Positions 9,695-18,328 are shown, counted from the stretch's first letter. The stretch is DNA of 64,000 nt from CAZFER01 sp964517495 (GCA_964517495.1 CAZFER010000008.1:1-64000); one strand, 5' to 3'. The notes: generated from the sequence alone by a model not told the origin. Numbers and translations: made by a program.

Positions 9695-10840
9695 ATGTTT
9701 TTTAAATTGTTATTTCGGCAAGCGATCTACAAATGGGGAATTAATCTATTAATTTTTTTAGCCCTTACCACTTTAGTTTCTCTTTATGTGTATATGCAAA
9801 ACACCAGCCGATTCGCAAATCGGTCCATGCAATTAATCATGAAAAATATGGGGCATAACCTCTTTATTCTCCCCAATGAAACCAACCCACTTGATACGTA
9901 TCTTTGCAATGAACAACAAATTATGTTTTCAGATCAGGTAACTCGTGAATTGGCTAAACATACTCATCTTGCTTCACGTTATTACGTCTCCACGCTTCAG
10001 CAGAAAATCCACATCAACAATCACGAGTTTATTCTAACCGGAATTGAACCGGTCTCCCGAAAAGATGAGACGCGGGAAAAACAAAATATGATACAGCCGA
10101 TTCAAGAGGGTCAAGCACGAATTGGCTCGATGGTAGCGAGACAGCTACAACTCGCTGAAGGATCAGAGATAATCATCAAAAAACATTCTTTCAACATCGC
10201 TGAAATTTTACCTGCCAAGGGTAAAATTGATGATTTTCGTATTTATATAGAACTATCCGGCTGTCAGGCTCTTCTTGATCAAGCCGGTAAAATTAATGTC
10301 ATTATGGCTTTCGCGTGCCTTCATGTTGGAGATCAAGAGGAAACAGAAGCATTTCAAAAGAGAGAATTGACAAACATTCAACCTGGTTTTAAACAGATTA
10401 CACAAACGGACATTTTCCAGGGCCGCTATTGGGCTCGTATAACGACGCAAACCTCATTGCGGTACATATTAATGATTGTACTAGGGGTTGTTATATTGTT
10501 GATTGTGGTGACTGGATTCCAGGAGGTCACCGAAAGGCGGCGCGAACTGGGCATCTTTGTATCGATGGGCGCAAATTATTTTTATATTATAGGATTATAT
10601 CTGGTAAAAATACTTTTATTGGCGTTTGTCGCTTCCCTATCAGGTTTTTTGATTGGTTCGCTGCTTTCGATGTGGTTCAATACATCCATTTTAGTCAGCA
10701 ATACCATGCCTGTACAAATTCTATGGGAACATTACCCCAACGTGGCATATAGAACATGCCTTATCGCCATAATCGCTGAATTATTTCCCATGTTGAAATT
10801 ATTGCGGATGGATCCGGCTGCCACGTTAATAGAGGAATAA
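9695..10840 (+). CDS. FtsX/MacB-like ABC transporter permease
   Basis: A 381-residue permease with one N-terminal membrane helix (about residues 15-34), a large extracytoplasmic domain of about 220 residues, and three C-terminal helices between about residue 255 and the end. This is the FtsX/MacB/LolC topology. Such permeases couple a cytoplasmic ATPase to work in the periplasm, for example lipoprotein release, efflux or hydrolase activation. The cognate ATPase starts 2 bases after its stop, so the two are surely co-expressed. No periplasmic adaptor gene is next to them, which argues against a MacAB efflux pump. The substrate cannot be read from the sequence. Confidence 0.8.
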   Translation: MFFKLLFRQAIYKWGINLLIFLALTTLVSLYVYMQNTSRFANRSMQLIMKNMGHNLFILPNETNPLDTYLCNEQQIMFSDQVTRELAKHTHLASRYYVSTLQQKIHINNHEFILTGIEPVSRKDETREKQNMIQPIQEGQARIGSMVARQLQLAEGSEIIIKKHSFNIAEILPAKGKIDDFRIYIELSGCQALLDQAGKINVIMAFACLHVGDQEETEAFQKRELTNIQPGFKQITQTDIFQGRYWARITTQTSLRYILMIVLGVVILLIVVTGFQEVTERRRELGIFVSMGANYFYIIGLYLVKILLLAFVASLSGFLIGSLLSMWFNTSILVSNTMPVQILWEHYPNVAYRTCLIAIIAELFPMLKLLRMDPAATLIEE

Positions 10841-10842
10841 TC

Positions 10843-11508
10843 GTGATTATACAAACCTGTCAACTAACTAAAACCTACACAAAAAAGAACCAAAAAATTC
10901 ATGCCTTGAACCAATGCGATCTTCACATCGATCAAGGTGACTTCGTGGTGATTTATGGTCATAGCGGAAGCGGAAAAAGCACGCTCTTGCTTATGCTTGG
11001 TGGAATGCTTCGCCCTACAACCGGAAGTGTGTTATACAAGGAGAAAAACATATATGAAAATTCTTCTTTCCTTCGAAATACGTACCGTAAACAAACGGTT
11101 GGGTTTATGTTTCAAAAATTCTACTTGATGCCTTATCTGAGCGTGTTGGATAATATACGGTTTTCATTAAGCATTCGCAGGGCGGAGCAAGCAGACGATC
11201 GGATTTATTCTATAACAAATCAGCTTGGCTTGAGTAAACGTTTGCATCATATTCCTGAAGAACTAAGCGTTGGAGAACAACAACGGGCGGCATTGGCTCG
11301 AACCCTGGCAGGAAATCCGGAACTGATTTTGGCCGATGAACCGTCTGGAAATTTGGATGCTGAAAATTCAAAAATCATTGTTGAATGCATGCGTCAGGAA
11401 AATCTTCAAGGCAAAACCATAATTCTGGTCACCCATGAAGAAAGCTTTATGCCTTTGGGAACGAAGCGATTTCAATTGATTTCTGGTGAAATAACAGATA
11501 GGGGCTAA
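10843..11508 (+). CDS. LolD/MacB-type ABC transporter ATPase
   Basis: A 221-residue ATPase of the usual LolD length. Walker A is GHSGSGKST near residues 39-47, the signature is LSVGEQQR (the second Gly of LSGGQ is Val-Gly-Glu), Walker B is [12 protein letters not shown], and the switch His is in VTHEES. It starts with GTG at 10843, and its ribosome site (GAGG) lies within the last codons of the permease gene, so translation is coupled. It partners the permease upstream. Confidence 0.9.
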   Translation: MIIQTCQLTKTYTKKNQKIHALNQCDLHIDQGDFVVIYGHSGSGKSTLLLMLGGMLRPTTGSVLYKEKNIYENSSFLRNTYRKQTVGFMFQKFYLMPYLSVLDNIRFSLSIRRAEQADDRIYSITNQLGLSKRLHHIPEELSVGEQQRAALARTLAGNPELILADEPSGNLDAENSKIIVECMRQENLQGKTIILVTHEESFMPLGTKRFQLISGEITDRG

Positions 11509-11632
11509 ACCATACCCCCCCCCAAGCGTTTATATCTATGCTATCCATCCTCCATTGTTAATTTTAAACTACCCACGTATAATTCATGTCACGATTTAAT
11601 GAATCTATTGAAATCAAATACAAGGAGTTTTA

Positions 11633-12934
11633 ATGGTGTCACGCGCAAAAGTTGCTATTTTACCTACCTCACCACGCACCGTTTTTAATGATTATCATGA
11701 ATTGCTTAACCTGGCTGACTATCAGGAGACCGTTGCCAAGGATGCTGATACCGCTTTGAAAATAAACATTAGTTGGCATTTCTTTTACCCCGGCTGTTCC
11801 ACCACCCCCTGGCAGTTGGAAGGCGTGATCCGCGCCATGAAGAAAGATGGCTATAACCCTGAATTGATCCACGGCTGCCATAACCGTACAGTCGTAATCG
11901 ACGCACACTTGGGCGAACGCGAAAACAAACAGATCAATCCCGTGCAAGATCATGACTTGAGAAATATCCACCTCTATGAAGGCGAAGAATGGATTGACAT
12001 TCGCGAAGCCGTCGGTGACCTGGCCAAAGACTTTATCTGCCTGAATGATGTTTACCCCAAGGGTTTTTCCATCCCCAAACGCTTTATCGGTGAAAATATC
12101 ATCCACTTGCCAACTATCAAAACCCATGTCTTTACCACCACCACCGGCGCCATGAAGAATGCGTTTGGCGGCTTATTAAATGAACACCGACATTGGACTC
12201 ATCCCGTCATTCACGAAACCCTGGTCGACCTGTTAATGATCCAGAAAAAAATCCACCGTGGCGTGTTTGCTGTGATGGACGGCACCTTTGTAGGCGATGG
12301 CCCCGGTCCACGCTGCATGATTCCCCACGTGAAAAATGTGATTCTCGCTTCCTCCGATCAGGTTGCCATCGATGCAGTCGCCGCCAAACTGATGGGTTTT
12401 GATCCTATGCAGATGAAATACATCCGTCTGGCCCACGAAAAAGGCTTGGGCTGCGGCGATCCCAACGAAATTGAAATTGTGGGCGATAAGGCTGCAGCGG
12501 AACAAAACTGGCACTTTGAAGGCCCTCTGAAAAACATCACATTCGCCGCCCGCATGCAACACCAAATCTATTGGGGAAGGCTGAAATCCCTCATCGAATG
12601 GTCACTCAAAACCTGGTTGGCTCCGTGGTCATATATTGCCAGTGTGCTTTATCACGATATGTATTGGTATCCACGCTTCGGCAACAAACGTGTTTATGAA
12701 TGCATGCAAAGTGATTGGGGGCGCCTGTTCCACAACTGGGAAAACCTGCAACCCGACGAGCAAGGATTTCTCGAGGTGGGTGAAGCACCATCAAAAATCG
12801 TCCTTGGCACCGGCAGTATTCTCGCTCGTGGATTTGGTATACTGGGTGAATGTATCAAAGAAGCCCCTGAAATCGCCGCACGCAGGCGCCGGGCAAAACA
12901 ACAAAAGAAACTTTCAGAATCACCAAAAACATGA
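11633..12934 (+). CDS. DUF362 domain protein
   Basis: A 433-residue member of the DUF362 family, whose members often sit near iron-sulfur or membrane-lipid genes but have no agreed reaction. Typical family motifs are present: a conserved GCS...W segment after FFYPG, LPTIKTHVFTTTTGAMKNAFGG-like text (read in parts about residues 161-183), DGTFVGDGPGPR, and a C-terminal segment with SSDQVAIDAVAAKLMGFDP. No CxxCxxC ferredoxin cluster is seen, unlike many DUF362 proteins. The start ATG follows AAGGAG. Its last codon overlaps the start of the TIGR01777 gene (ATGA), so the two are translated together. Confidence 0.85.
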   Translation: MVSRAKVAILPTSPRTVFNDYHELLNLADYQETVAKDADTALKINISWHFFYPGCSTTPWQLEGVIRAMKKDGYNPELIHGCHNRTVVIDAHLGERENKQINPVQDHDLRNIHLYEGEEWIDIREAVGDLAKDFICLNDVYPKGFSIPKRFIGENIIHLPTIKTHVFTTTTGAMKNAFGGLLNEHRHWTHPVIHETLVDLLMIQKKIHRGVFAVMDGTFVGDGPGPRCMIPHVKNVILASSDQVAIDAVAAKLMGFDPMQMKYIRLAHEKGLGCGDPNEIEIVGDKAAAEQNWHFEGPLKNITFAARMQHQIYWGRLKSLIEWSLKTWLAPWSYIASVLYHDMYWYPRFGNKRVYECMQSDWGRLFHNWENLQPDEQGFLEVGEAPSKIVLGTGSILARGFGILGECIKEAPEIAARRRRAKQQKKLSESPKT

Positions 12935-13899
12935 AAAAACAAACCCTTAATAATAATCTCGATGTTCAAAAACAATTTTCAGCATCCAAGCCCTTAAATA
13001 TCCTCCTCAGCGGTTCCAGTGGATTGATTGGATCAAACCTGGTCTCTTTTCTGAAAACAGCCGGACACAAGGTCGTACGCATGGTTCGCCGAAAAGAACA
13101 AGTGGACGATGATTCCGTTTATTGGAATCCCGCAGATAAAAAAATAGACAAAGAAGCATTAGAAAATTTCGCCGTCGTTATTCACTTGGCGGGTGAAAAC
13201 ATTGCTTCGGGACGATGGACACCCGCCAAAAAAGAACGGTTACGCCAAAGCCGGGTGGAAGGAACACGATTGCTCAGCGAAACCCTGACACAATTAAACC
13301 ACCCGCCAGACGCTTTGATTTGTGCATCCGCACTGGGGTTCTACGGCGACCGGGGCGATGAAATCCTCACTGAGGACAGTCCTCCAGGAAAGGGCTTTTT
13401 ATCCGAACTTTGTTGCGAGTGGGAAAAAGCAACCCAACCAGCAGCTGAGAAAGACATTCGAACGGTTAACTTGCGTATCGGCATCGTTCTTACCCCAGCC
13501 GGTGGCGCACTTAAACGTATGTTGCTTCCTTTCAAGTTAGGATTGGGTGGCCCATTAGGTAGTGGAAAGCAATACATGAGCTGGATTGCAATTGACGATC
13601 TGCCATACCTGATTTCCCATATCATCACCAATCCAAACCTGAGTGGACCTATCAATGCCGTCTCACCAAATCCCGTCACCAACAAGGAATTTACTCGAAC
13701 GCTTGCGAAGGTATTACACAGGCCAGCTGTTATACCCGTCCCTGCTTTCGCCCTTCGTCTTGTACAAGGACAAATGGCGGACGAGTTACTCTTCGCCAGC
13801 GCAAGAATCAAGCCATCCAAACTTCTGGAAAATAATCATCATTTCCATTATCCTACCTTGGAGGATGCATTGCGCCATGTTTTAGGTAAAAGAAATTAA
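12931..13899 (+). CDS. TIGR01777-family NAD-binding epimerase-like protein (YfcH-like)
   Basis: A 322-residue extended-SDR protein of the TIGR01777/YfcH group. The Rossmann glycine motif GSSGLIGSNL is at about residues 28-37, VIHLAGENIASGRW follows strand four, SALGFYGDRG contains the active-site Tyr region, and the C-terminal DUF1731 region is present. The family is abundant but its substrate is unsettled. The start overlaps the stop of the DUF362 gene by four bases, suggesting that the two proteins act in one process. A dispersed repeat region follows. Confidence 0.9.
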   Translation: MKKQTLNNNLDVQKQFSASKPLNILLSGSSGLIGSNLVSFLKTAGHKVVRMVRRKEQVDDDSVYWNPADKKIDKEALENFAVVIHLAGENIASGRWTPAKKERLRQSRVEGTRLLSETLTQLNHPPDALICASALGFYGDRGDEILTEDSPPGKGFLSELCCEWEKATQPAAEKDIRTVNLRIGIVLTPAGGALKRMLLPFKLGLGGPLGSGKQYMSWIAIDDLPYLISHIITNPNLSGPINAVSPNPVTNKEFTRTLAKVLHRPAVIPVPAFALRLVQGQMADELLFASARIKPSKLLENNHHFHYPTLEDALRHVLGKRN

Positions 13900-13979
13900 T
13901 TTGGGAGAAACAATAAGTACTCAATCTTCTTTTGAAGAGATTAGCCATTTATATTGCCTATACCATGTTTTGGTTGCGT

Positions 13980-14165
13980 TTTACTCAAAAATTTTTGGGC
14001 TAACGGTCAACCCCCTCTGTGTCTCCCCCAGGCTTGGGGGAGAAGTGAATAGCCATTATAGGAGATGAATTCCAAAGGTTTGGTAGGATTGATAAAAAGG
14101 TGTGGCAACCATTCCCCTCCCAAGATTGGGAGGGGCTAGGGGAGGGTTGAAGGATTGGCGCACAA
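13980..14165. repeat. Dispersed CCCTCCCC-type intergenic repeat, copy 1
   Basis: This contains a hairpin CTCCCCCA...TGGGGGAG near 14022-14042 and a second, longer element at 14113-14163. The complement of the second matches 31056-31100 almost base for base (caatccttcaaccctccc core) and resembles 20422-20463. It lies between the TIGR01777 gene and the SGNH hydrolase gene, and an apparent in-frame extension of the latter back to 14102 is only this repeat. Confidence 0.75.
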
Positions 14166-14227
14166 TCTTGAAGGATTTGTACTGCCTTTGGCTAATCTGT
14201 GAGTATGTACATGTCCATAGGAAGCCT

Positions 14228-15679
14228 ATGAAATTACGTTTAACTCTGATTATTCTTATATCACTCGTTTTAATTGCCCTTATTTTTGACATCGGTTTAC
14301 GTCTAACGGTCTTTTCCGGTTCATCTCCTTTGCCCTATGCGGTGGCGGAGCCGTTACAGGATTTGTACCTCCCCAACGCCTACGGCAAACTGAAGCCCAA
14401 CCTGCTACAAGAAGTTTTATCCTATTCCAATACGGGGAATTTCGAACTCACCACCAATGAATTTGGTATGCGCTCTCCTGAGGTGGATGTCAAGAAGGAT
14501 CCTAATATCACCCGCATTGCGATTATGGGTGATTCAATCGCCTTCGGCTGGGGATTGCCCCAAGAGAAAGCTTTTCCCGCTCGCCTTAGAGAAAACCTGA
14601 AAAAGGAATCAAACAAAAAATTCGAAGTGCTCAACTTCGCCGCGCCGGGCTTCACATCTTTTCATGCCGTTAAACAATATGAACAGCTGGTCCACAATTT
14701 CAAACCCGATATCCTGATTCTCGCCTTTGGGCTTTTTGATTCCCACGAAGCCCGCCTTTCCGAAGGGGAACTCTATGCGATTTATGATAAACATGATCTC
14801 ATCAACGGCCTATCCGGCATAACCGAATGGTTAAACAAAGTAAGCACCATCAGCCATTGGAACCGGCAAGAAACCCTCAAACAAGCCAAAATCGAAATCG
14901 ACGCCTTGATCAATCAACGAACCAAACGCAATCAATGGGTTGACCGGGTATCACCTGAATCGTTCTACCAAAATATCTCCGCCATATTGAATCACTACAT
15001 TAATCAACAGAAGGGCAAGGCCATCCTGGTCAACCTTAACCTGCTTAATTTCAAAACCTTGGATCAATATAAAAAACTGGCCAATGATTTTGATGTGCCC
15101 TTATTTGACGTAAGAGCATTATTCGATCAATTGGGAGGAGAAAAAGAGCGGGCTAAATCCTTTTCCCTGGATCTTCAACCTGCGGGTTTTGACCGTAAGG
15201 ATCAAATGGATGCCTTCACCTTTTTATTTAGAATCTACGTCCCATTAACGGTGAAGGTGCCCGATTCAATTTACATCGCCGGGAACCATCCAAAATTGGG
15301 AAATAACATTCCCAACCTCATCCCCTTAAACGACAAAGGAAATGCGAGGGATGAAAAAGCAAACGATCAAGTCTGGTCATTGGAAATAACCTTGGACCAA
15401 CCCGAAATCCTACGCTATACCTTCACCAACAGCGGCGAAAAAGGCCAGTGGAACGCCTTGAATCAAAAAAGAATGAACAAATTCAAAAATCAGCTCTTCT
15501 TTTTTCAAGTCGATCCAACCCACCTGCAACAACCCGCCGCCTGGTCATCATTACTCTATTTCTACGGAAAGGTTCCCTTCGATTACTTACTGCAAACCCA
15601 AAACCCCCAATACCCCAACCCCCTGGGCCACCAAACCATCTCCAACCGGTTGACGTACTTGATTCTTGAGTTGATGTGA
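14228..15679 (+). CDS. Membrane-anchored SGNH/GDSL hydrolase with embedded CBM20-like domain
   Basis: A 483-residue esterase-like protein. The start is set at ATG 14228 (AGGAAG upstream, hydrophobic anchor MKLRLTLIILISLVLI immediately after), not further upstream in the repeat. Block I is IMGDSIAFGWG with Ser103, and block V is represented by PNPLGHQT with His468; the usual Asp three residues before that His is replaced by Asn. Between the two halves, about residues 335-425 read like a starch-binding CBM20 module (SIYIAGNHPKLGN ... PLNDKGNARDEKANDQVWSLEI). SGNH enzymes of this kind often remove acyl groups from sugars; the CBM20-like insert supports an alpha-glucan or other glycan substrate. 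Function is inferred from motifs. Confidence 0.7.
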   Translation: MKLRLTLIILISLVLIALIFDIGLRLTVFSGSSPLPYAVAEPLQDLYLPNAYGKLKPNLLQEVLSYSNTGNFELTTNEFGMRSPEVDVKKDPNITRIAIMGDSIAFGWGLPQEKAFPARLRENLKKESNKKFEVLNFAAPGFTSFHAVKQYEQLVHNFKPDILILAFGLFDSHEARLSEGELYAIYDKHDLINGLSGITEWLNKVSTISHWNRQETLKQAKIEIDALINQRTKRNQWVDRVSPESFYQNISAILNHYINQQKGKAILVNLNLLNFKTLDQYKKLANDFDVPLFDVRALFDQLGGEKERAKSFSLDLQPAGFDRKDQMDAFTFLFRIYVPLTVKVPDSIYIAGNHPKLGNNIPNLIPLNDKGNARDEKANDQVWSLEITLDQPEILRYTFTNSGEKGQWNALNQKRMNKFKNQLFFFQVDPTHLQQPAAWSSLLYFYGKVPFDYLLQTQNPQYPNPLGHQTISNRLTYLILELM

Positions 15680-16009
15680 GACGCGTAAAGATTACAACCA
15701 GAATATTTCCTTCCGCTAAAATAGCATAAAAACATGAATGGCGGGTGGCAACGGCAGCCAGCCTTTGAAGTGCACCCTCAATATTATGCTCAACAATCCA
15801 CATAATGGCAACGCACAAAATTCCAGCCCATCCTTATCAAAAAGCGAATCCTATCGCTAACAATTGCGTAAAAAGAACTCCATGGTATGGGCAAAAAGGG
15901 AGAAAAAGTAATCTTATGATTGAACACATTATCCAACCATGGATAGTAAATTATTTATTATTATAGGCTAAAATGCGAGAGTAAGATATTGGATTACTGA
16001 AGGAGAAAG
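15680..16009. other. 330-base intergenic region before the ParD gene
   Basis: No gene or RNA is recognised. Just before the antitoxin start there is an AT-rich stretch with TATTATAGGCT (15959-15969), the same 11 bases that form half of the Fic operator at 52562-52584. AGGAGAAA near 15999 serves the ParD-like gene. Confidence 0.4.
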
Positions 16010-16312
16010 ATGATGCCCCAACGCAACATAACCATTACACCTAGACAAGAGGAATTTGTCGAAGCCGCTCTTAAGTCCGGGCGATACGGAAATGTGAGTG
16101 AAGTATTCCGTGCCGGGCTTCGTTTGTTAGAGCGTGAAGAACAGGAAATGCTAATTCGGGAAGAAATGTTTCAGCGGGAATTGGATAAAGGACGGGAAGC
16201 CTTCGAGCGAGGAGATTATATTAAATTTACGAGTTTGGATGAAATGCATGAATGGTTTCAAAATCGGCGCGAACAACTGAAAAAAGAATGGTCAGAAGAA
16301 GAATCTGAATGA
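16010..16312 (+). CDS. ParD-like antitoxin (ribbon-helix-helix type)
   Basis: A 100-residue antitoxin candidate. The N-terminal half (NITITPRQEEFVEAALKSGR...VSEVFRAGLRLLE) is the ParD/CopG ribbon-helix-helix DNA-binding domain; the acidic, charged C-terminal half would wrap the toxin. The start is ATG 16010 behind AGGAGAAA. The stop overlaps the start of the ParE-like gene by four bases (ATGA), the classic type II operon layout. The toxin downstream is frameshifted, so this antitoxin may be an orphan now, possibly still protecting against related ParE toxins. Confidence 0.85.
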   Translation: MMPQRNITITPRQEEFVEAALKSGRYGNVSEVFRAGLRLLEREEQEMLIREEMFQRELDKGREAFERGDYIKFTSLDEMHEWFQNRREQLKKEWSEEESE

Positions 16313-16709
16313 CTTGGGAGATATATCTTACTCATGAGGCCAGAATTGATATCGACGAAATCTATATCAATGGACTGAGAAACTACTCGGCCCGAATGGC
16401 AGACGATTATGACCGGTTAATCGAACAAGCTTTTGAGGATTTGAAAAACAATCCTCACAGAGCAGGTGCATCGAAAGTGAAATACCGAAACGATGATCTC
16501 TACAAATACGATCTGGCACATAGCAAAGCCAATATCGATGTGAATATAATAAATCCCAATAAGATGATAAATACTACATAAATGGTAACGAAAATATCGT
16601 TATAATACGGGTTATGCGTGAGAAAGCAGAAAGAGAAATTTCGTATATTAACCGTGATGATGCGATAAGGGAAATGAAATTCCAAAATAGAAGAGGAACA
16701 ACCATTTGA
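16309..16709 (+). pseudogene. Frameshifted ParE-like toxin
   Basis: The open frame runs to 16581 and gives 90 residues with a normal ParE start (WEIYLTHEARIDIDEIY ... DRLIEQAFEDLKNNPHRAG ... YDLAHSKA), but it ends before the C-terminal strands of the family. The missing part is in the +2 frame straight after: YYINGNENIVIIRVMRE and on to a stop at 16707-16709. Adding one A to the AAA run at 16569-16571 joins both halves into one protein of 133 residues. So a single-base deletion in a short homopolymer broke the toxin, or it is a sequencing error. The truncated product lacks the beta sheet core and is unlikely to be toxic. Confidence 0.75.
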
Positions 16710-16753
16710 ATGGCTTATGTATATTAAAAATATACAACGTAGGTTTGATCATC

Positions 16754-17032
16754 ATGAAAATACGACCTTCTTGTATTTCAGCCTTTTTCCTTTTATTCAT
16801 GTATCTTTGCGCAAACACATACGCTTCAAAGACCGGCCAATCACACCGTTTCATTGTTCCCACCGTTCTCCCCCAAACAACATACCGGATTACACTAAAC
16901 ATCGATTCCACAAATAAAAAAATTGTGGGTCAAGAGCAAATTCTCATTGAAAATCCTTCAATCCCTATCAAAAAGAATATCTTCCTGAATATTCACTCCC
17001 TTCAGACGACAAGGAGGCTCTTCAGGAACTAG
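16754..17032 (+). pseudogene. Truncated N-terminus of an M1-like peptidase
   Basis: Ninety-two codons beginning with a signal peptide (MKIRPSCISAFFLLFMYLC ... ANTYA) followed by VLPQTTYRITLNIDSTNKK and IVGQEQILIENPS. This pattern (Y-x-I-x-L-x-I-D ... G-x-x-x-I-x-x-N) matches the first beta strands of M1 aminopeptidases. It stops abruptly, and another reading frame, the end of an antitoxin-like gene, takes over. I read it as a gene start left behind by a deletion junction near 16980-17000. The family call rests on a short match. Confidence 0.45.
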
Positions 17033-17136
17033 AGGCTTATCTGCGTCCTCGTATAGAGGAAGCAGAACGCGGAGAATTTTCCAATAAGACCTTTGATGAA
17101 ATCAAACAAAAAGCCCGTAAAAAACCGGCATCCTGA
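16972..17136 (+). pseudogene. C-terminal remnant of a second antitoxin gene
   Basis: In a different frame from the M1-like fragment, this reads KEYLPEYSLPSDDKEALQEL and then EAYLRPRIEEAERGEFSNKT and FDEIKQKARKKPAS before the TGA at 17134-17136. No start codon or DNA-binding half is left. The charged helical text and the position 2 bases before a ParE-like start identify it as the tail of a ParD-type or similar antitoxin. Confidence 0.55.
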
Positions 17137-17138
17137 CC

Positions 17139-17350
17139 ATGCCTTCCTACATCCTCACACAAGCGGCAGAACAAGATTTGATCGACCTCTGGCGCTATAT
17201 GGAGAGAAAAACAAGCAGACCGCTATCTGGATCGCCTGGAGAAAGGTTGTGAAACACTGAAGGATGAAAAAGTCCTGTGGAAGTCTTTTGATGATATTCA
17301 CCCTGGTATGAAATCTTTACGCTGTGAACATCATTACCTATTTTTTTTCT
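17139..17350 (+). pseudogene. Decayed second ParE-like toxin
   Basis: ATG 17139 opens MPSYILTQAAEQDLIDLWRY, a typical ParE/RelE start. Near 17205 the frame slips, and the rest continues as QADRYLDRLEKGCETLKDEK, KSFDDIHPGMKSLRCEHHYL and then decays at a T-run around 17340. The family C-terminus with the conserved final Arg/His segment is gone. At least one indel in the middle and a lost end make this a clear pseudogene. It was once paired with the antitoxin remnant 2 bases upstream. Confidence 0.7.
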
Positions 17351-17890
17351 TCCTCCATATCCCACTGAAAAATAACAACTTACACCCCCATTCTCAAAAT
17401 AGAATCCAAATTAATCCCCCATATTTTCTGATAAATCTCTGTTAGTAGAGAAGTTTTTTTCTCTGCGAGACCGGGATAACCCATCTCGTGGAATCGTGTC
17501 GTACACCAAAGCGCTTCATATCGAACGAATGGATGAACCGCGCGGCATTCGATCGAGCGTTCCAGGATGGTAGAAACGGGTGCAAACCGGGCACTCGATC
17601 CAAAAACGTAAGAGCTTTGGCTTGGAGCGTTCATTAACCTGGATGTTGGATTTTCCGTTTGGGAGCGGAAATCCGTAAAACTCGGTTTGGCGGCCGAAAA
17701 TCATCCGCCCGGTTGATGAACGGCTATGGCAATGGGATTCGGTACCCCAACGTCTTCCGTGTACGCACGCTTCCCGCCGCAAGGCGGGTAGGTTAACCAA
17801 TCTCGCGATTCATGGCTAACTGGCCATTATCGATGAAGTAATCCGGGGCGCCCCGAAACAAAAAAACAAAAATAAATGGAGAAACAGACG
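17351..17890. other. Gene-free, compositionally different stretch
   Basis: From about 17460 to 17830 the DNA is visibly more G+C-rich than its flanks and carries overlapping but unrecognisable frames on the minus strand (17516-17800 and 17380-17634). One contains CPVC, as in a zinc ribbon. No start signals or family motifs support a gene. It may be the remnant of a mobile element that brought or removed the toxin-antitoxin genes. Confidence 0.35.
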
Positions 17891-17910
17891 ATGATTCAAC
17901 AGAAAATGAA

Positions 17911-17934
17911 AACGCCCGCCGAAAGGCGAGCGTT
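17911..17934 (-). terminator. rplU: rplU terminator
   Basis: On the minus strand AACGC...GCGTT and CGCC/GGCG form a stem with one mismatch around a tetraloop, followed by TTTTCATTTT. It lies 73 bases after the rplU stop. Confidence 0.75.
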
Positions 17935-18007
17935 GGAGTGCAAAATTCATCTATAAATTTTCAACAGACAATCCAAGGTTTAAAGGTCTGTATTCATACA
18001 GTGTCCC

Positions 18008-18328
18008 TTATTCCTGATCTGCTGAAATGGACTCCACTTTGATCCGGGTAAAATCCTGCCGATGGCCCTGGGTGCGGCGGTATTGTTTGCGGCGTTTTAA
18101 TTTAAAGACTTTGATCTTTTTCCCCCGGCCATGATCTAGAACTTTGACTTTCACTTCGGCATCATTCAGATAAGGGGTGCCAACCCGCAATTTTTCCTCA
18201 TCACTGACCATCAATACTTGATCGATCGAAACAACTTCACCGATCTCAGCTGGTAATTTTTCCACATTAATGGTATCACCAGGGGAAATTTTGTACTGTT
18301 TGCCCCCTGTCTCTACAATTGCATACAT
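18008..18328 (-). CDS. rplU: 50S ribosomal protein L21
   Basis: A 106-residue ribosomal protein bL21 of normal length. MYAIVETGGKQYKI at the start and FKLKRRKQYRRTQGHRQ near the end are diagnostic. GGAGGATAACC precedes the ATG. In most bacteria rplU is followed by rpmA (L27), but here a terminator follows and no rpmA is within reach, so L27 must be encoded elsewhere. It is divergent from dprA. Confidence 0.97.
   Translation of the reverse strand: MYAIVETGGKQYKISPGDTINVEKLPAEIGEVVSIDQVLMVSDEEKLRVGTPYLNDAEVKVKVLDHGRGKKIKVFKLKRRKQYRRTQGHRQDFTRIKVESISADQE

Noticed and set aside
14102..14227. N-terminal extension of the SGNH hydrolase
   Set aside because: These codons come from the dispersed CCCTCCCC repeat; the signal-like anchor starts at 14228.
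17516..17800. Minus-strand 94-codon frame as a zinc-ribbon gene
   Set aside because: It has only a CPVC pair, no ribosome site, no recognisable family and another frame overlapping it.
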